Below the pieces are notes generated by a model, which made no database searches, was not told the DNA's origin, and saw only the letters and a program-made list of their open reading frames with translations. Shown in pieces: positions 1 through 9,700 of a stretch of DNA of 64,000 bases (positions within the stretch are counted from its first letter, which is position 1; every line of letters begins with the position of its first letter). Where the stretch lies: assembly GCF_004916975.1 (NCBI RefSeq), contig NZ_STGQ01000002.1:124001-188000 (forward strand), written 5' to 3'. This DNA comes from Paenibacillus dokdonensis (GTDB lineage: Bacteria > Bacillota > Bacilli > Paenibacillales > Paenibacillaceae). Both the position numbers and the translations under genes were made by a program.

Positions 1-85
1 AACACAACCTTATACTTCTTTTTCGGTCAAAAGACTGGGGAAGTTTAGCCGATTGAGGACTTGGGTCACGGATTGAGACATAAAT

Positions 86-118
86 AACCTCAGCCCGGCA
101 TCATGCCAAACTGAGGTT
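86..118 (-). terminator. Hairpin downstream of metK
   Basis: An 8-bp outer stem (AACCTCAG with CTGAGGTT) encloses an inner GGCAT/ATGCC stem just after the metK stop. On the minus strand only a short ATTTAT follows, so this is a weak or Rho-independent-like terminator at best. Confidence 0.45.
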
Positions 119-146
119 GATTGTATATTTAAAGAATGCGGTTGTC

Positions 147-1349
147 TTACAGACCTGCTTGAGCCTTAAGCTCTTCGGCTTTGTCCACGCGTTCCCAAGG
201 CAGATCTACATCCGTACGGCCAAAGTGACCGTAAGCTGCCGTTTGCTTGTAAATCGGACGACGCAGATCCAGCATGCGGATGATGCCGGCAGGACGAAGG
301 TCAAAGTTGCTGCGGATCAGCTCAACAAGCGTCTCGTCTGCGACTTTACCTGTGCCATACGTATCCACGTTGATTGATACCGGAGTAGCTACACCGATCG
401 CGTAAGCCAATTGGATTTCGCATTTGTCAGCCAGACCAGCTGCTACGAGGTTCTTCGCCACATAACGAGCTGCATAAGCTGCGGAACGGTCTACTTTCGT
501 AGGATCCTTACCGGAGAATGCGCCACCGCCATGACGAGCATAACCGCCGTAAGTATCAACGATAATTTTGCGTCCTGTCAGACCCGCGTCACCTTGAGGT
601 CCGCCGATAACAAAACGTCCTGTTGGGTTGATATAGTACTTGGTGTTCTCATCCAGCAGTTCTTCAGGAACCACAGGGAGAATAACCTTTTCCTTGATAT
701 CAGCCTGGATTTGCTCCAAAGAGGTATCTTCGGAATGCTGTGTAGATACAACGATCGTGTCCACACGTACCGGCTTGTCATCAATATATTCAATCGTAAC
801 CTGGGTTTTGCCGTCCGGACGAAGGTACTCCAGCGTACCGTCCTTACGAACCTCAGACAAACGGCGTGCAATCCGATGCGAAAGTGCGATCGGAAGCGGC
901 ATGAGTTCCGGAGTTTCATTGGTAGCAAAACCAAACATCAAGCCTTGGTCGCCTGCACCGATATTTTCCGTTTCCTTGTCCATTTGGGCAGGGTCACGGT
1001 TTTCCAACGCGGCGTTTACGCCCTGTGCGATGTCAGCGGACTGCTCGTTCAGGGATGTCAAAACCGCACATGTATTATAATCAAAGCCATACTTGGCACG
1101 AGTATACCCAATTTCCTTTACCGTATTTCTAACAATAGACGGGATATCAACATACTCGGATTTGGTACTGATTTCACCAATGACAAGCACAAGTCCAGTC
1201 GCAACTGAGACTTCGCAAGCTACACGGGCATTCGGATCATTTTCCAGAAAAGCATCAAGCACCGCATCGGAGATTTGGTCGCAAATCTTGTCCGGATGTC
1301 CTTCCGTAACGGACTCTGATGTAAACAGATGACGTCCTTTTACAGACAT
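147..1349 (-). CDS. metK: S-adenosylmethionine synthetase
   Basis: Makes S-adenosylmethionine from methionine and ATP in the cytoplasm, the methyl donor for most cellular methylations. The 400-residue product has the usual family length. It shows the N-terminal GHPDK motif (residues 17-21), the GAGDQGLMFG nucleotide-binding motif in the first third and the GGGAFSGKDPTKVDRSAAY signature in the C-terminal half. An AGGAGG site lies 8 bases before the ATG. The gene stands alone, preceded by its own promoter and a leader of about 100 bases with a terminator-like hairpin. No S-box riboswitch consensus is apparent in that leader. Confidence 0.97.
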   Translation of the reverse strand: MSVKGRHLFTSESVTEGHPDKICDQISDAVLDAFLENDPNARVACEVSVATGLVLVIGEISTKSEYVDIPSIVRNTVKEIGYTRAKYGFDYNTCAVLTSLNEQSADIAQGVNAALENRDPAQMDKETENIGAGDQGLMFGFATNETPELMPLPIALSHRIARRLSEVRKDGTLEYLRPDGKTQVTIEYIDDKPVRVDTIVVSTQHSEDTSLEQIQADIKEKVILPVVPEELLDENTKYYINPTGRFVIGGPQGDAGLTGRKIIVDTYGGYARHGGGAFSGKDPTKVDRSAAYAARYVAKNLVAAGLADKCEIQLAYAIGVATPVSINVDTYGTGKVADETLVELIRSNFDLRPAGIIRMLDLRRPIYKQTAAYGHFGRTDVDLPWERVDKAEELKAQAGL

Positions 1350-1401
1350 AGTATCAACCTCCTATAAGGATAATAAACAACGGCGTAAGGTAGTCCTAAA
1401 C

Positions 1402-1433
1402 AAAAAATGAACCTTTCCCTATATAGGAAAAGG
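1402..1433 (-). promoter_or_regulatory. Attenuator-like hairpin in the metK leader
   Basis: On the minus strand CCTTTTCC pairs with GGGAAAGG around a TATATA loop, followed by TTCATTTTTT. This is the layout of an intrinsic terminator inside the transcribed leader, about 55 bases before the metK ATG. A regulatory role is inferred; no known riboswitch consensus was recognised around it. Confidence 0.4.
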
Positions 1434-1456
1434 CTGCATGACAATCCTCAATGGAC

Positions 1457-1485
1457 ATATTAACGTATTTGTCAACCCATGTCAA
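1457..1485 (-). promoter_or_regulatory. metK promoter (SigA type)
   Basis: Minus-strand TTGACA (positions 1480-1485) is followed after 17 bases by TAATAT (1457-1462). The -35 is perfect and the -10 matches 4 of 6. Transcription would begin near 1450, giving a leader of about 100 bases. Confidence 0.55.
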
Positions 1486-1508
1486 TAAAAGTAGATCGAT
1501 GATACCCG

Positions 1509-1784
1509 TTACAGCAGGCTTTGCTGCGCCTGACGAATCAGCCGTTTGGTCATTTCTCCGCCAACAGATCCGTTCTCACGAGAAGTCAGATGCCCGCCGT
1601 AAGATTCACCACCTGCAAACGAGCCACCAGCTTCGCCCAATTCCCCGGCAAACTCGGTGTCTGCGCTGCCATGACCTGAGCCATAAGCCGCGCCAAGCCC
1701 AAATTCAGAAGCAATTTCGTACTTCATTTGATTCAGCATATTGCGGGATTCCGGAACCACTGTACGATTACTGTTTCTAGTCAT
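1509..1784 (-). CDS. Alpha/beta-type small acid-soluble spore protein, Gly-rich variant
   Basis: Spore-core protein of the family that coats and protects DNA in dormant spores. The 91-residue product has the family N-terminal block with the likely GPR protease site (KYEIASEFGL) and the C-terminal signature NGSVGGEMTKRLIRQAQQSL. Between them lies a Gly/Ser/Ala/Glu-rich stretch of about 35 residues that makes it longer than a typical 60-75 residue SASP. The ATG at 1784 was chosen because AGGAGGTG sits 8 bases upstream; an in-frame start further upstream has no such site. It is probably expressed in the forespore late in sporulation. Confidence 0.9.
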   Translation of the reverse strand: MTRNSNRTVVPESRNMLNQMKYEIASEFGLGAAYGSGHGSADTEFAGELGEAGGSFAGGESYGGHLTSRENGSVGGEMTKRLIRQAQQSLL

Positions 1785-1913
1785 TTTACTAACACCTCCT
1801 GCATATTGGTACTGCAAGAGTATTATTTGTAATTTTGTTCACTCTAGACGTATAAATGATTGTTACTTATGGCAAAAATAAGCTTATAGATGTGAACATA
1901 TTTAATGAAGAGA

Positions 1914-2468
1914 TTATTGGATCGAATATCCACCGCGCACCATGACAATCAAACTATATGTATTGCCTTCTTGCACCATGATACCCCGTCCATCTCTTGG
2001 AAAAGAGAGCAGATGGTTATTCCCGGCTGCTTGTCCATTGGCAATATCCTTACCGTCAGTGAGATCTGCTACACCATTAGCATCTCCACTATAGATGACA
2101 CCTTTACCGCTGCGGATAATAAATTCCGCTCCAGCTTTGGCAACCAGCTTTTCACCTGGTTTTAGGGTAACGACAGTTACTGTGTTCTCCACTACTGTGG
2201 TATCCTTGCCGTCTGAAGGCTGCGTTGTTGCTGGTGGTGTGGTGGGAATCGTTGGCGCTGTAGGTGTCGTTGGTGTTGTGCTTACGCCACCACCTAGAGC
2301 TTTTTGGATTTGCTGATCTACGTAGCTTTTGGTTACGACAGGGTCGTCGGTAGTGCCTGCCTGGTTTGTAGCACCTGCGCCTTGGGCGGTGATGTTGAAG
2401 ATGGAACCAAGGGCGATGCCGGAGCCTATTAGGATAACAGCAAGTGATAATTTGTAGGGCTTTTTCAT
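1914..2468 (-). CDS. Secreted protein of unknown function with Thr/Pro linker
   Basis: I do not recognise a named family. The 184-residue product begins with a signal-peptide-like segment (KKPYKLS, then a hydrophobic stretch ending near ITAQGAGA). A short predicted helix follows (TKSYVDQQIQKALGG), then a low-complexity linker of repeated T-P-T/T-I-P units at about residues 62-88. The C-terminal domain of about 95 residues is probably beta-rich and ends with the hydrophobic segment YSLIVMVRGGYSIQ. The ATG is preceded by GGAGTGG. It lies directly downstream of the S-layer gene terminator and is transcribed the same way, so a surface role is possible but only inferred. Confidence 0.75.
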   Translation of the reverse strand: MKKPYKLSLAVILIGSGIALGSIFNITAQGAGATNQAGTTDDPVVTKSYVDQQIQKALGGGVSTTPTTPTAPTIPTTPPATTQPSDGKDTTVVENTVTVVTLKPGEKLVAKAGAEFIIRSGKGVIYSGDANGVADLTDGKDIANGQAAGNNHLLSFPRDGRGIMVQEGNTYSLIVMVRGGYSIQ

Positions 2469-2518
2469 AGTCCCACTCCATTCAATATAATATTCACATC
2501 AAAGATTCTAAAGTTAAA

Positions 2519-2555
2519 AAAATAGCCCCTCCAAATATTTGGAGGGAGCTATTTT
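2519..2555 (-). terminator. Terminator of the S-layer-like gene
   Basis: A long hairpin (AAAATAGC, CCCTCC, AAATATTT loop, GGAGGG, GCTATTTT) begins just after the stop at 2569. On the minus strand it ends in a run of seven T. This is a strong intrinsic terminator. Confidence 0.9.
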
Positions 2556-2568
2556 CAACTCTTTATAA

Positions 2569-5500
2569 TTACTTAGTAAGAGTTGTAGATGCAATAGTGT
2601 TGCCTGCGAGGTCAGTAATTCCAGAAACTACAACTGTGTTACCAGTTGCCAATGTATTAGTATAAGTCAGAGTAACAGACTTATTATCAGATGCTACTAC
2701 AATTGTAGGTGCACCACCCGCTGTACTTACGAAGTTTGCAGCAACCAGGGTAGCTGGAGTTACAGCTTCACTGAAGTTAACTGTAACTACTTTAGCATCG
2801 CTTGTAGAGAATGCGCCTGTAGCTGTAGGAGCTAGTTGGAAATCAAGAACGTCTTGATTACTAGCTGCGTCAGCAGTGCTGAACTCCGCTGCAACATTAC
2901 CATTCAAATCAACAATGTTTTCATTTGAATTATTGATTGCTACAGTGAACAATCCATCAAAATCAACGAGATTTGCTGCAGTTGGTACCAAGGTAACTAC
3001 GATCTTACCGCCAACGATTGCAGCATTAAAATCTTGGCCTTTCTTCAAAGAAATGCCATCTGCTCTCTCGATCTTAATATTGTCTTGAAGATCGACAGTG
3101 TTCAATGCTTTAACATCTTCATCATAGGTAATTGTAATAGTATCAGTACCGTCGAAATCAACACCAGCGCCTGTTCCGATTGTTACTTTGTCATTCGCAG
3201 AAAGTACTACTGGAGCGATAGCGTCCTCAGCAACAACACCTGTTGTGTCAACTTTCAAAGCCGCGCCAGTAACACCTGTTGTAGCACCGCTCAAAGTTGG
3301 AATAGTTTTAACTGTAGGAGTTGCATCAGGAGCAATTGTTCCAGTCAATGTCAGAACAATAACATTGTTGTTAGAAGTCGAGACCGTAGCAGACTTCACA
3401 GTTGCGCCGGTAACTACGAAATCACTACCAACAACGGATGCAACTGGTTGGTTCACTTTCAATTCAACTTTGTTTTTAGCAACAGTTTTAGCAGATACAA
3501 GATCTACCGTGCTGCCAATGTTGTTGAATGTTTTAGAATAGTTAGCCAAGTAGTTACCGTCAACGTCTTTCACACCTTGTACAGTGAACGATGTAACAGC
3601 TGCGATTCCGGACGGAAGCTGAACGATTACACCTTTACCATCAGAAGTAGGTGCCAGGTTCGTTGCAGCTGGCAATTTACCAGAGATTGTTTTTGCATCA
3701 GTTGTACGGTAAGTAATGAAATAGTTATCTGGGTTCAGTACGGAATAAGTGCTGGATTGGTCCATCTTCTTATCGAAAGTTACAACATAAGTTGTTCCAG
3801 ATCCAGTGATAGCCAGAGCATTTGGAGCAGCAGAATTAGTTACTGTGATAGAAGTTGTGTAAGGTTGCATTGCATTAGCAAGCAAAGTTACGTCAGTAAC
3901 ACCACTCAACTCAACTGTGTAATCTCCAGTAGCGAGTGTTTTAGTGAACGTGATAATCAATTTGCTGTTATTGTCGCCATATGCAGCAGTGTAACCATTA
4001 GTTACTACTTTGCCGTCTTTATCTTTAACAATCAAGTTAGCTGCTTTGAAAGAAGCTTTGTCAACTGTTTTAGAGAAGTTCACAGTCAAAGTACGTGCAT
4101 CAGCGTCAAATTTAGAAGACAGAACTTCTGGACGAACTTGATCCAGTTTAGCTGTTACAGAAACTTTTGTGTCTTTATCGATTTTGTTACCGCTATAATC
4201 CACAATGTTGTTAACAACTACGTCAACAGCATATCCTGGAAGTCTGTTTTCAGTGAAGTTTACGCGAACTGTGTTAGAGTCAATCAGTTTTGCGCTAGTT
4301 GCTACTTTTTTAGTTGCACCGGAGAACCATGCATAGTTAGATGCAGTTTCAGCTTCAGCTTTCTTCACATCTTCACTAAATACCAAGGTAACACCTTCAA
4401 GAGTTGCATCCTTAGTTTCAACTACAGTTGGAGCAACAGTATCAGCAGTTACAGAGAAATCTTTAGTAACTTCAACCAACTGATAGTTTGCGAAATCGCG
4501 AATGTTGTTGTTAACAGTCAGGTTATGTGCACCGTCAGTCAAAGTGTTGAACAACGAGATTGTCACAGTACGTCCAGATACATCATATGTTCCGGAAACA
4601 ACTTTGTCGTCAATTTTGAAAGTCGAAGCTACAGATCCAGACACTTGTACAGGCTCAGAGAAAGTAATCTTCACAGCCTTGTTACCAAGGTTAGTCACAG
4701 AATCAACTGTTGGAAGGGCTTGATCCAATGGAACAAACGCTTTGTCTTTAACGCTCACAGAAGCTTTTCCTTCGGAGTCTTTAACACCATCTACAGACAA
4801 TGTGTACTCTTTGGATTGGTTTGCCATAGCACCAGCAACAGAAAGAACTACTGTCTTACCATCAGCTTGAAGTTTAGCAGAATCAACAGCTTCTACACTA
4901 AGACCTCTTTTAACTGTGTAAGCGTCTTTGTTTTCTGCTGTAGCCTTATCAACAGTACCGTCGTAAGAAACTACGATTTCTTTAAGGTTAGTTGCAGATA
5001 CCGATTCAACTTTAGTAGCTGTTGTAACCACATAAGTCACTTTTGTAGTGATTTCTTGGCCAGCAGCGTTTTTGAAAGTAACTTCTGTTTCTTTGTTAGC
5101 TTCCAGAGCTTTTTCAAGTTTCACCTTTACCACTTCACCAGTGTTCAAAGTGAACTCAACGTTGCTTGGATCAACAACTTTGTAAGAAGCTACAGAAATG
5201 TTTTTCAATTGATCGATTGTGTAAGAAGTGTTAACCAGCAATTCGCGGGAAGCGTTAGCTTGGAAGTTCAGATCTTTAGAAACCAGACCTTTATCGATTG
5301 CTGCTTGCACATAACCCTTAGCCCATTCAGTCGCACTGTTGTCAGTGGTAGCTGGAACTTCAAGTTTCAACGCACGAGTCAGTACAGTAGCCATTTCTTG
5401 AACAGTTACTTGACCGTTGTAGTTGAAGATTTTCTTAACTGTGTCTTGACCTTCCATGATACCCGCAGCAGTTACTGCTTCGATGTAAGGAACAGCCCAG

Positions 5501-5847
5501 TTCTTAGCGTCATAGCCTTTGTCTTTGTAAGACAATGTGCCAGTTACTTCTTTCAATCCAAGAAGTTTAGTAAGGACCTTCGCGAACTCAGCGCGAGTCA
5601 TGTCCTTTTCCAGATGAGCGGAGCCGTCTGGGTAACCGTTGAAGATTCCTTTAGCCTTCAGGGAATCAAATTTGTCTTGTGCAGATACCGCCGTTGCGGA
5701 ATCACCGAATGCTACAGATGCAAACATAGAGAATGCCATAGCTGTAGATAATGCTACTGTTAAAATTTTCTTCATAACCTTTTGTTCTCCTCCTTGAACT
5801 TTCATCACATTAGAGTTTTCTTTAATTGGGTAGCTCTTGTTACTCAT
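2569..5847 (-). CDS. S-layer-like protein with N-terminal SLH domains and Ig-like repeats
   Basis: Large exported surface protein, probably an S-layer subunit. After a signal peptide (KKILTVALSTAMAFSMFASVAFG) come three SLH domains: the first with GYPDGSAHLEKDMTRAEFAK, the second around WAVPYIEAVTAAGIMEG, the third around WAKGYVQAAIDKGLV. These bind pyruvylated cell wall polymer. The remaining roughly 850 residues are Thr/Val/Asp-rich beta-sandwich repeats with many VTFSEPV- or VNFSKTV-like motifs. Two starts are possible. ATG 5847 has AAAGGGGGTG nine bases upstream. ATG 5775, exactly at the signal peptide, has AAGGAGG about 13 bases upstream. The long leader, twin promoters and strong terminator fit high expression. 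Confidence 0.92.
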   Translation of the reverse strand: MSNKSYPIKENSNVMKVQGGEQKVMKKILTVALSTAMAFSMFASVAFGDSATAVSAQDKFDSLKAKGIFNGYPDGSAHLEKDMTRAEFAKVLTKLLGLKEVTGTLSYKDKGYDAKNWAVPYIEAVTAAGIMEGQDTVKKIFNYNGQVTVQEMATVLTRALKLEVPATTDNSATEWAKGYVQAAIDKGLVSKDLNFQANASRELLVNTSYTIDQLKNISVASYKVVDPSNVEFTLNTGEVVKVKLEKALEANKETEVTFKNAAGQEITTKVTYVVTTATKVESVSATNLKEIVVSYDGTVDKATAENKDAYTVKRGLSVEAVDSAKLQADGKTVVLSVAGAMANQSKEYTLSVDGVKDSEGKASVSVKDKAFVPLDQALPTVDSVTNLGNKAVKITFSEPVQVSGSVASTFKIDDKVVSGTYDVSGRTVTISLFNTLTDGAHNLTVNNNIRDFANYQLVEVTKDFSVTADTVAPTVVETKDATLEGVTLVFSEDVKKAEAETASNYAWFSGATKKVATSAKLIDSNTVRVNFTENRLPGYAVDVVVNNIVDYSGNKIDKDTKVSVTAKLDQVRPEVLSSKFDADARTLTVNFSKTVDKASFKAANLIVKDKDGKVVTNGYTAAYGDNNSKLIITFTKTLATGDYTVELSGVTDVTLLANAMQPYTTSITVTNSAAPNALAITGSGTTYVVTFDKKMDQSSTYSVLNPDNYFITYRTTDAKTISGKLPAATNLAPTSDGKGVIVQLPSGIAAVTSFTVQGVKDVDGNYLANYSKTFNNIGSTVDLVSAKTVAKNKVELKVNQPVASVVGSDFVVTGATVKSATVSTSNNNVIVLTLTGTIAPDATPTVKTIPTLSGATTGVTGAALKVDTTGVVAEDAIAPVVLSANDKVTIGTGAGVDFDGTDTITITYDEDVKALNTVDLQDNIKIERADGISLKKGQDFNAAIVGGKIVVTLVPTAANLVDFDGLFTVAINNSNENIVDLNGNVAAEFSTADAASNQDVLDFQLAPTATGAFSTSDAKVVTVNFSEAVTPATLVAANFVSTAGGAPTIVVASDNKSVTLTYTNTLATGNTVVVSGITDLAGNTIASTTLTK

Positions 5848-5973
5848 AGTCAATGCACCCCCTTTCCAGAGTTTGAGCAGAGTTTCATATAAATGATGTC
5901 TGTGACGAAATCACAGAAACTGGTAAACTTGGAAATCAGCAAAAAAAGAGTAGATTCCTAATCCTACCTAAGT

Positions 5974-6002
5974 ATTATACATTGGGTCCACAATGCCGTA
6001 AA
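5974..6002 (-). promoter_or_regulatory. Proximal promoter of the S-layer-like gene
   Basis: A perfect TATAAT (minus strand, 5974-5979) lies 17 bases after TTTACG (5997-6002), a 4 of 6 match to the -35 consensus. Confidence 0.55.
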
Positions 6003-6149
6003 GAACATTTTTCTAAAATATAGACAAATTTCTTATAAAGGACATTGTTGGATTCGCCCATCGTAATTGACTCTACATCTTAGACGCGCCAGGTTTTAAA
6101 AAGTTGCACCTTTTTTAAAATAATTTCAAAATTGTTACCTGGCATTAAA

Positions 6150-6178
6150 ATTATAACGAAACATAGCAGCTTGTACAA
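6150..6178 (-). promoter_or_regulatory. Possible distal promoter of the S-layer-like gene
   Basis: A second perfect TATAAT (6150-6155) has a weak -35 (TTGTAC, 6173-6178) at 17 bases. Tandem promoters are known for S-layer genes, but this one rests mainly on its -10. Confidence 0.35.
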
Positions 6179-6230
6179 GAAATATCTGGTAATCAAGTAC
6201 CAGCAGGAACTGGAAGTTAAACAGGAACAT

Positions 6231-6255
6231 AAAAAAAGAACGCCGTTTGGCGTTC
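6231..6255 (-). terminator. Terminator of the 113-residue gene
   Basis: GAACGCC pairs with GGCGTTC around a 4-base loop and is followed by seven T on the minus strand, about 38 bases after the stop of the small gene. Confidence 0.85.
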
Positions 6256-6292
6256 TTTATTAGTAGAAGTCTGATGTAAAAGTTACAAAATA

Positions 6293-6634
6293 TTAACGAA
6301 TTTTCATAGCCAGTTCGATGATTTGTGCACGCATCTCCGGGCTGCCGTTCAAATTCTGATACATATGCTCGATCGGCATTTTGTTCTCGCGGTAGGTCTT
6401 CTCATGCTTGATGGTTGTATGGGACCATTCAATAAGTTCGTTTTCGGATAACATCAGTTCGTTATAGGCATCATGAAAGCCCGTCTCCATTACAAGGCCT
6501 TCCATAACTTCTTGAGTAATCTCTCTGGTCTTGCGAGTCATCTCAATCTTTTTTTCCAATGTGCTGGCCTTATTCTCAAATTTGGTTTTTGCTCTCATAT
6601 AGTCCAATTGAGCCTTGGAATAGATCGGTTTCAT
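6293..6634 (-). CDS. Small helical protein of unknown function
   Basis: The 113-residue product is not recognised. It has no signal peptide or membrane segment. It is rich in Lys, Glu and Met and looks fully helical, with a likely coiled coil over about residues 15-50 (KTKFENKASTLEKKIEMTRK and onward). A terminator follows closely, so it appears to be a single-gene unit between the two SLH-protein genes. Whether it has any link to the surface layer is unknown. Confidence 0.65.
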   Translation of the reverse strand: MKPIYSKAQLDYMRAKTKFENKASTLEKKIEMTRKTREITQEVMEGLVMETGFHDAYNELMLSENELIEWSHTTIKHEKTYRENKMPIEHMYQNLNGSPEMRAQIIELAMKIR

Positions 6635-6724
6635 AAGATAGCCTTCACCCTTTAAATATAAATTATCGTTCTACGACATTGTATCCTAAACTCTGACAAA
6701 TTACAAAGACATGTAATGGGAAAT

Positions 6725-6764
6725 AGAGAACTCCTTCCCGTTATTACACGCGGAAGGAGCTCTG
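6725..6764 (-). terminator. Terminator-like hairpin after the SLH protein gene
   Basis: CTCCTTCC pairs with GGAAGGAG, with flanking AGAG/CTCT adding to the stem. The hairpin lies 10 bases past the stop at 6774. The minus-strand tail is only weakly T-rich (TCTATTTCCC). Confidence 0.55.
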
Positions 6765-6773
6765 TAATCAAGT

Positions 6774-9700
6774 TTAGCTTAAGTTTTTAGGGAAAATCTG
6801 CGAACTCTTCTTGAACAGTTCAACAGCAATTTTACCTGCTTCTGCACGAGTCATGCTGCTCTTCGGATTGAAGTTATACGATGGCTTCTTCGCTCCTTGC
6901 AGCGTTACTGCCTGACCCGCCATAATCTTGGCTTTGACGATGGCATCCACAGCAGGACGAGCGTAGTAGCTGATCTGTCCGGAATCCAGAAACTGCTTGT
7001 CCAGTGAGCTCTTCAGCTTCGTATCATTGGCAGCCAGCTTAAGTTTGAGAGCTCTTGATACCATCAGAGCAGCCTCTTCTCTCGTAATCGGCTCCAGTAC
7101 GCCAAAGTTTCCTTCAGACATGCCTGTGATAATACCTGCGCGCGATGCCGTCTCAATATGCTCGAAATCCCATGTATCGGTCTTCGCATCAGGTACGACA
7201 TCGAAGTAAGTTTGAACTTTCTTATCATAGTTCAATGGAAGATTAAGGCCTTTGACAAGCAATGTTGCGAATTCACCACGAGTTGTCAGGTCATCCGCAC
7301 CAAATGCATTTGGCTGCACGTTAACCATAATGCCCTTAGAGTACAGGGCGTTCAGGATGTTACGTGCCCAAGGATGCTTTGTAATGTCATCAAAGCCGCG
7401 ACTTTGCTTCATGACGACATAATAACCGAAATCATCGAACGGAATGCTGATGGTGTTGCTCTTCGTATCCACCACGCCGCCGACATTTTCCCATTTTGCT
7501 TTATCAGTGAATCGGAATACCGTAACGGTGGTTCCAGCTGCGTCCACGACAGTTTTGTTAAAGCCCAGCTTCAGCGTCCCGCGCTGAGACGGAACCAGTT
7601 TCCGGTCCGGCTGCAGTTCGGCCGATTCTTTGAAGTTGTAGTTCATGTTCCCGTATTCGTAGCTCTGAGGAGCAAGACCGTTGGTTGGGGCCATATAGTC
7701 GGGAGATGTCGTCGATCCGTGTTCTCCCAGTCCCCCGCTCACCCAGTAAATATCGGATACGCGCGTAAAGTTGTATTGGTCGATCAGGGATGTGAACGGC
7801 TCCGTCAAGTCCGTGGACAGCGGGATCTTGGTCTCCCCTTTTGGCGTACGGTCATCTTTGTCGTTGCTGATCTGATTGCCATAGTCATTAATCCGTTCAA
7901 CAACGCCATCCTTCGGATCGGCAATGCCGAATAACAGCTTGTTGTCCGGGTAGTACTTCGTCACTTCGCCTACGCCAACTTTGGCCGTTTTCAGAACAGT
8001 GGCTTTAGGGAAGCTTAGCTCTACCCCTTTATTGAATACGCTATACTTGGCGGCAGACTTTTCTGTCATAAATTGAGCGTTCACGCCGACCGTGCTGGTG
8101 TAATACACTTCAATCGTTTGGGTGATGGAATCTTTGCCGCGTACGACCTGAATTTTGATTTTATTCGCTTTATCGGGCTTCAGACCGACATAATCCAAAT
8201 AGAAACGGTTGTTCAGATCCGGCCGTCTTTGCGCTTCCTGCTTGTCGATGACAACCTTGTCGGCGCCTTCGGCTTCAATGTCGAACCGGACGAAGTTTTT
8301 GTTCACGACAATACGGTCGCCCACCGTTGCTTTCGGAGACAGCATGCGGAATGCTTCCGCTACGCGGGTGATCTCGATCCGCTGGCTGGCGCGGGCGCCC
8401 ACGCTGTTGACCAGTTCAAGGTTAAACACCTGGCTGCCGGTCGTCGTGAATGGGACATCCTTAATTCTCAGGACGAACTTCCCGTCGAATACCGCGATCT
8501 CATACTGCAATGGAGTTCCATTAAATGCTTTCGTTTCGCCTTGAATATAGTCGGTCGTTGCCTGGCCGACTTGGTCAAGCTTGATCTTCGCTTCATCAGC
8601 CGAAGAGAACAATGCTTGCGTACCCTGATTCAAGGTAATGTATTTTGCCCCGCTGCCTTGAACGACCAGATCGTATTTCAATTGGGTCGTTTCGTATCTT
8701 TCATCCTTATATTCGAAAATATCCGGATATTTCGCCGTAATCTGCTCCAGCAGCTGATTGTCCGTCAATTCTTTCAATTCCAGTTGGCCCATCGGAACCC
8801 GTTTGACTTCATCCGCAAGAGACGGCTGGAATACGGTAATGCTTGCAATGTTCTTATCGGAAATATAAATGCGGAGTTCATTGGTAATCGTCGTCGTATT
8901 GCCACGGCCATCTTTGGAATATCCGACGAATTTAATTTTGTTTTCCCCAAAGTACAACGGGCCTTCCGTGCTGACTGTCAATTTGATGTCAAATTCTTTA
9001 TTGGTCGAGGTAATTTTAAAGCCATCAATATCACTGCTGTTTAATCCATTAACAAATAATTCGGCTTTCTCCAGATTATCAAAATCACGATACTCACCTT
9101 TGATTGGAATTTCCGGATTCGATTCTCTGGAATCAATCTCGAAGGATTGTCCATTCCGCACATTTTCAACGTAAATATTATTTTTCAAAGGATACGATAT
9201 GACTGCATTAAAGTATGCCGTTGAAGCATCAAAATGGAATCTTACATTCTGTCGTCCGCTGACGATATTAGAAATTTTATAAATTTTCTCATTGCTATTA
9301 CTTCCGTTTGCCACATATGTCAAGGCGAGCGCAGTTTCGCTAGGCATATATTCGGCTTTAAGCTCCTGGTCTTTTAATTCCTGGTCGGCTTTTACCAAAA
9401 TATAAAATGTACGAGTGTCCACTTCAGACAGCGGCAGCTGGCTGATCGAGGAAAGATCATTATTTTTGTCGCTATATCCTTTTAAATACTTAATATCCTG
9501 AATCCCTGTCGCATTGCCCGCATAACGGAAGGCAAGCGTCTTGCTGGCTTTATAGTTACTTCCATAAACCACCGCGAGCGAAAAGCTCTGGGCGTCATTC
9601 GTTACTGCTTTCAACGGATCGATTACCGGTCCATCAAATGTTATAGTGACCAGATGATATAGTGGATCCGTGCCGCTATTCGTCGTGATATTGGTTTCAT

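Larger units (their letters stand above)
5848..6230. other. Long leader and promoter region of the S-layer-like gene
   Basis: This stretch of about 380 bases has no gene. It is AT-rich, holds two promoter-like pairs reading toward the S-layer gene, and gives an untranslated leader of about 120 or 295 bases depending on the promoter used. Confidence 0.6.

Noticed and set aside
3034..5751. A 905-residue open frame on the plus strand opposite the S-layer-like gene
   Set aside because: It is a shadow of the real gene: unusual Cys/Ser/Asn composition, no ribosome site, no family motif. The minus-strand SLH protein explains the open frame.
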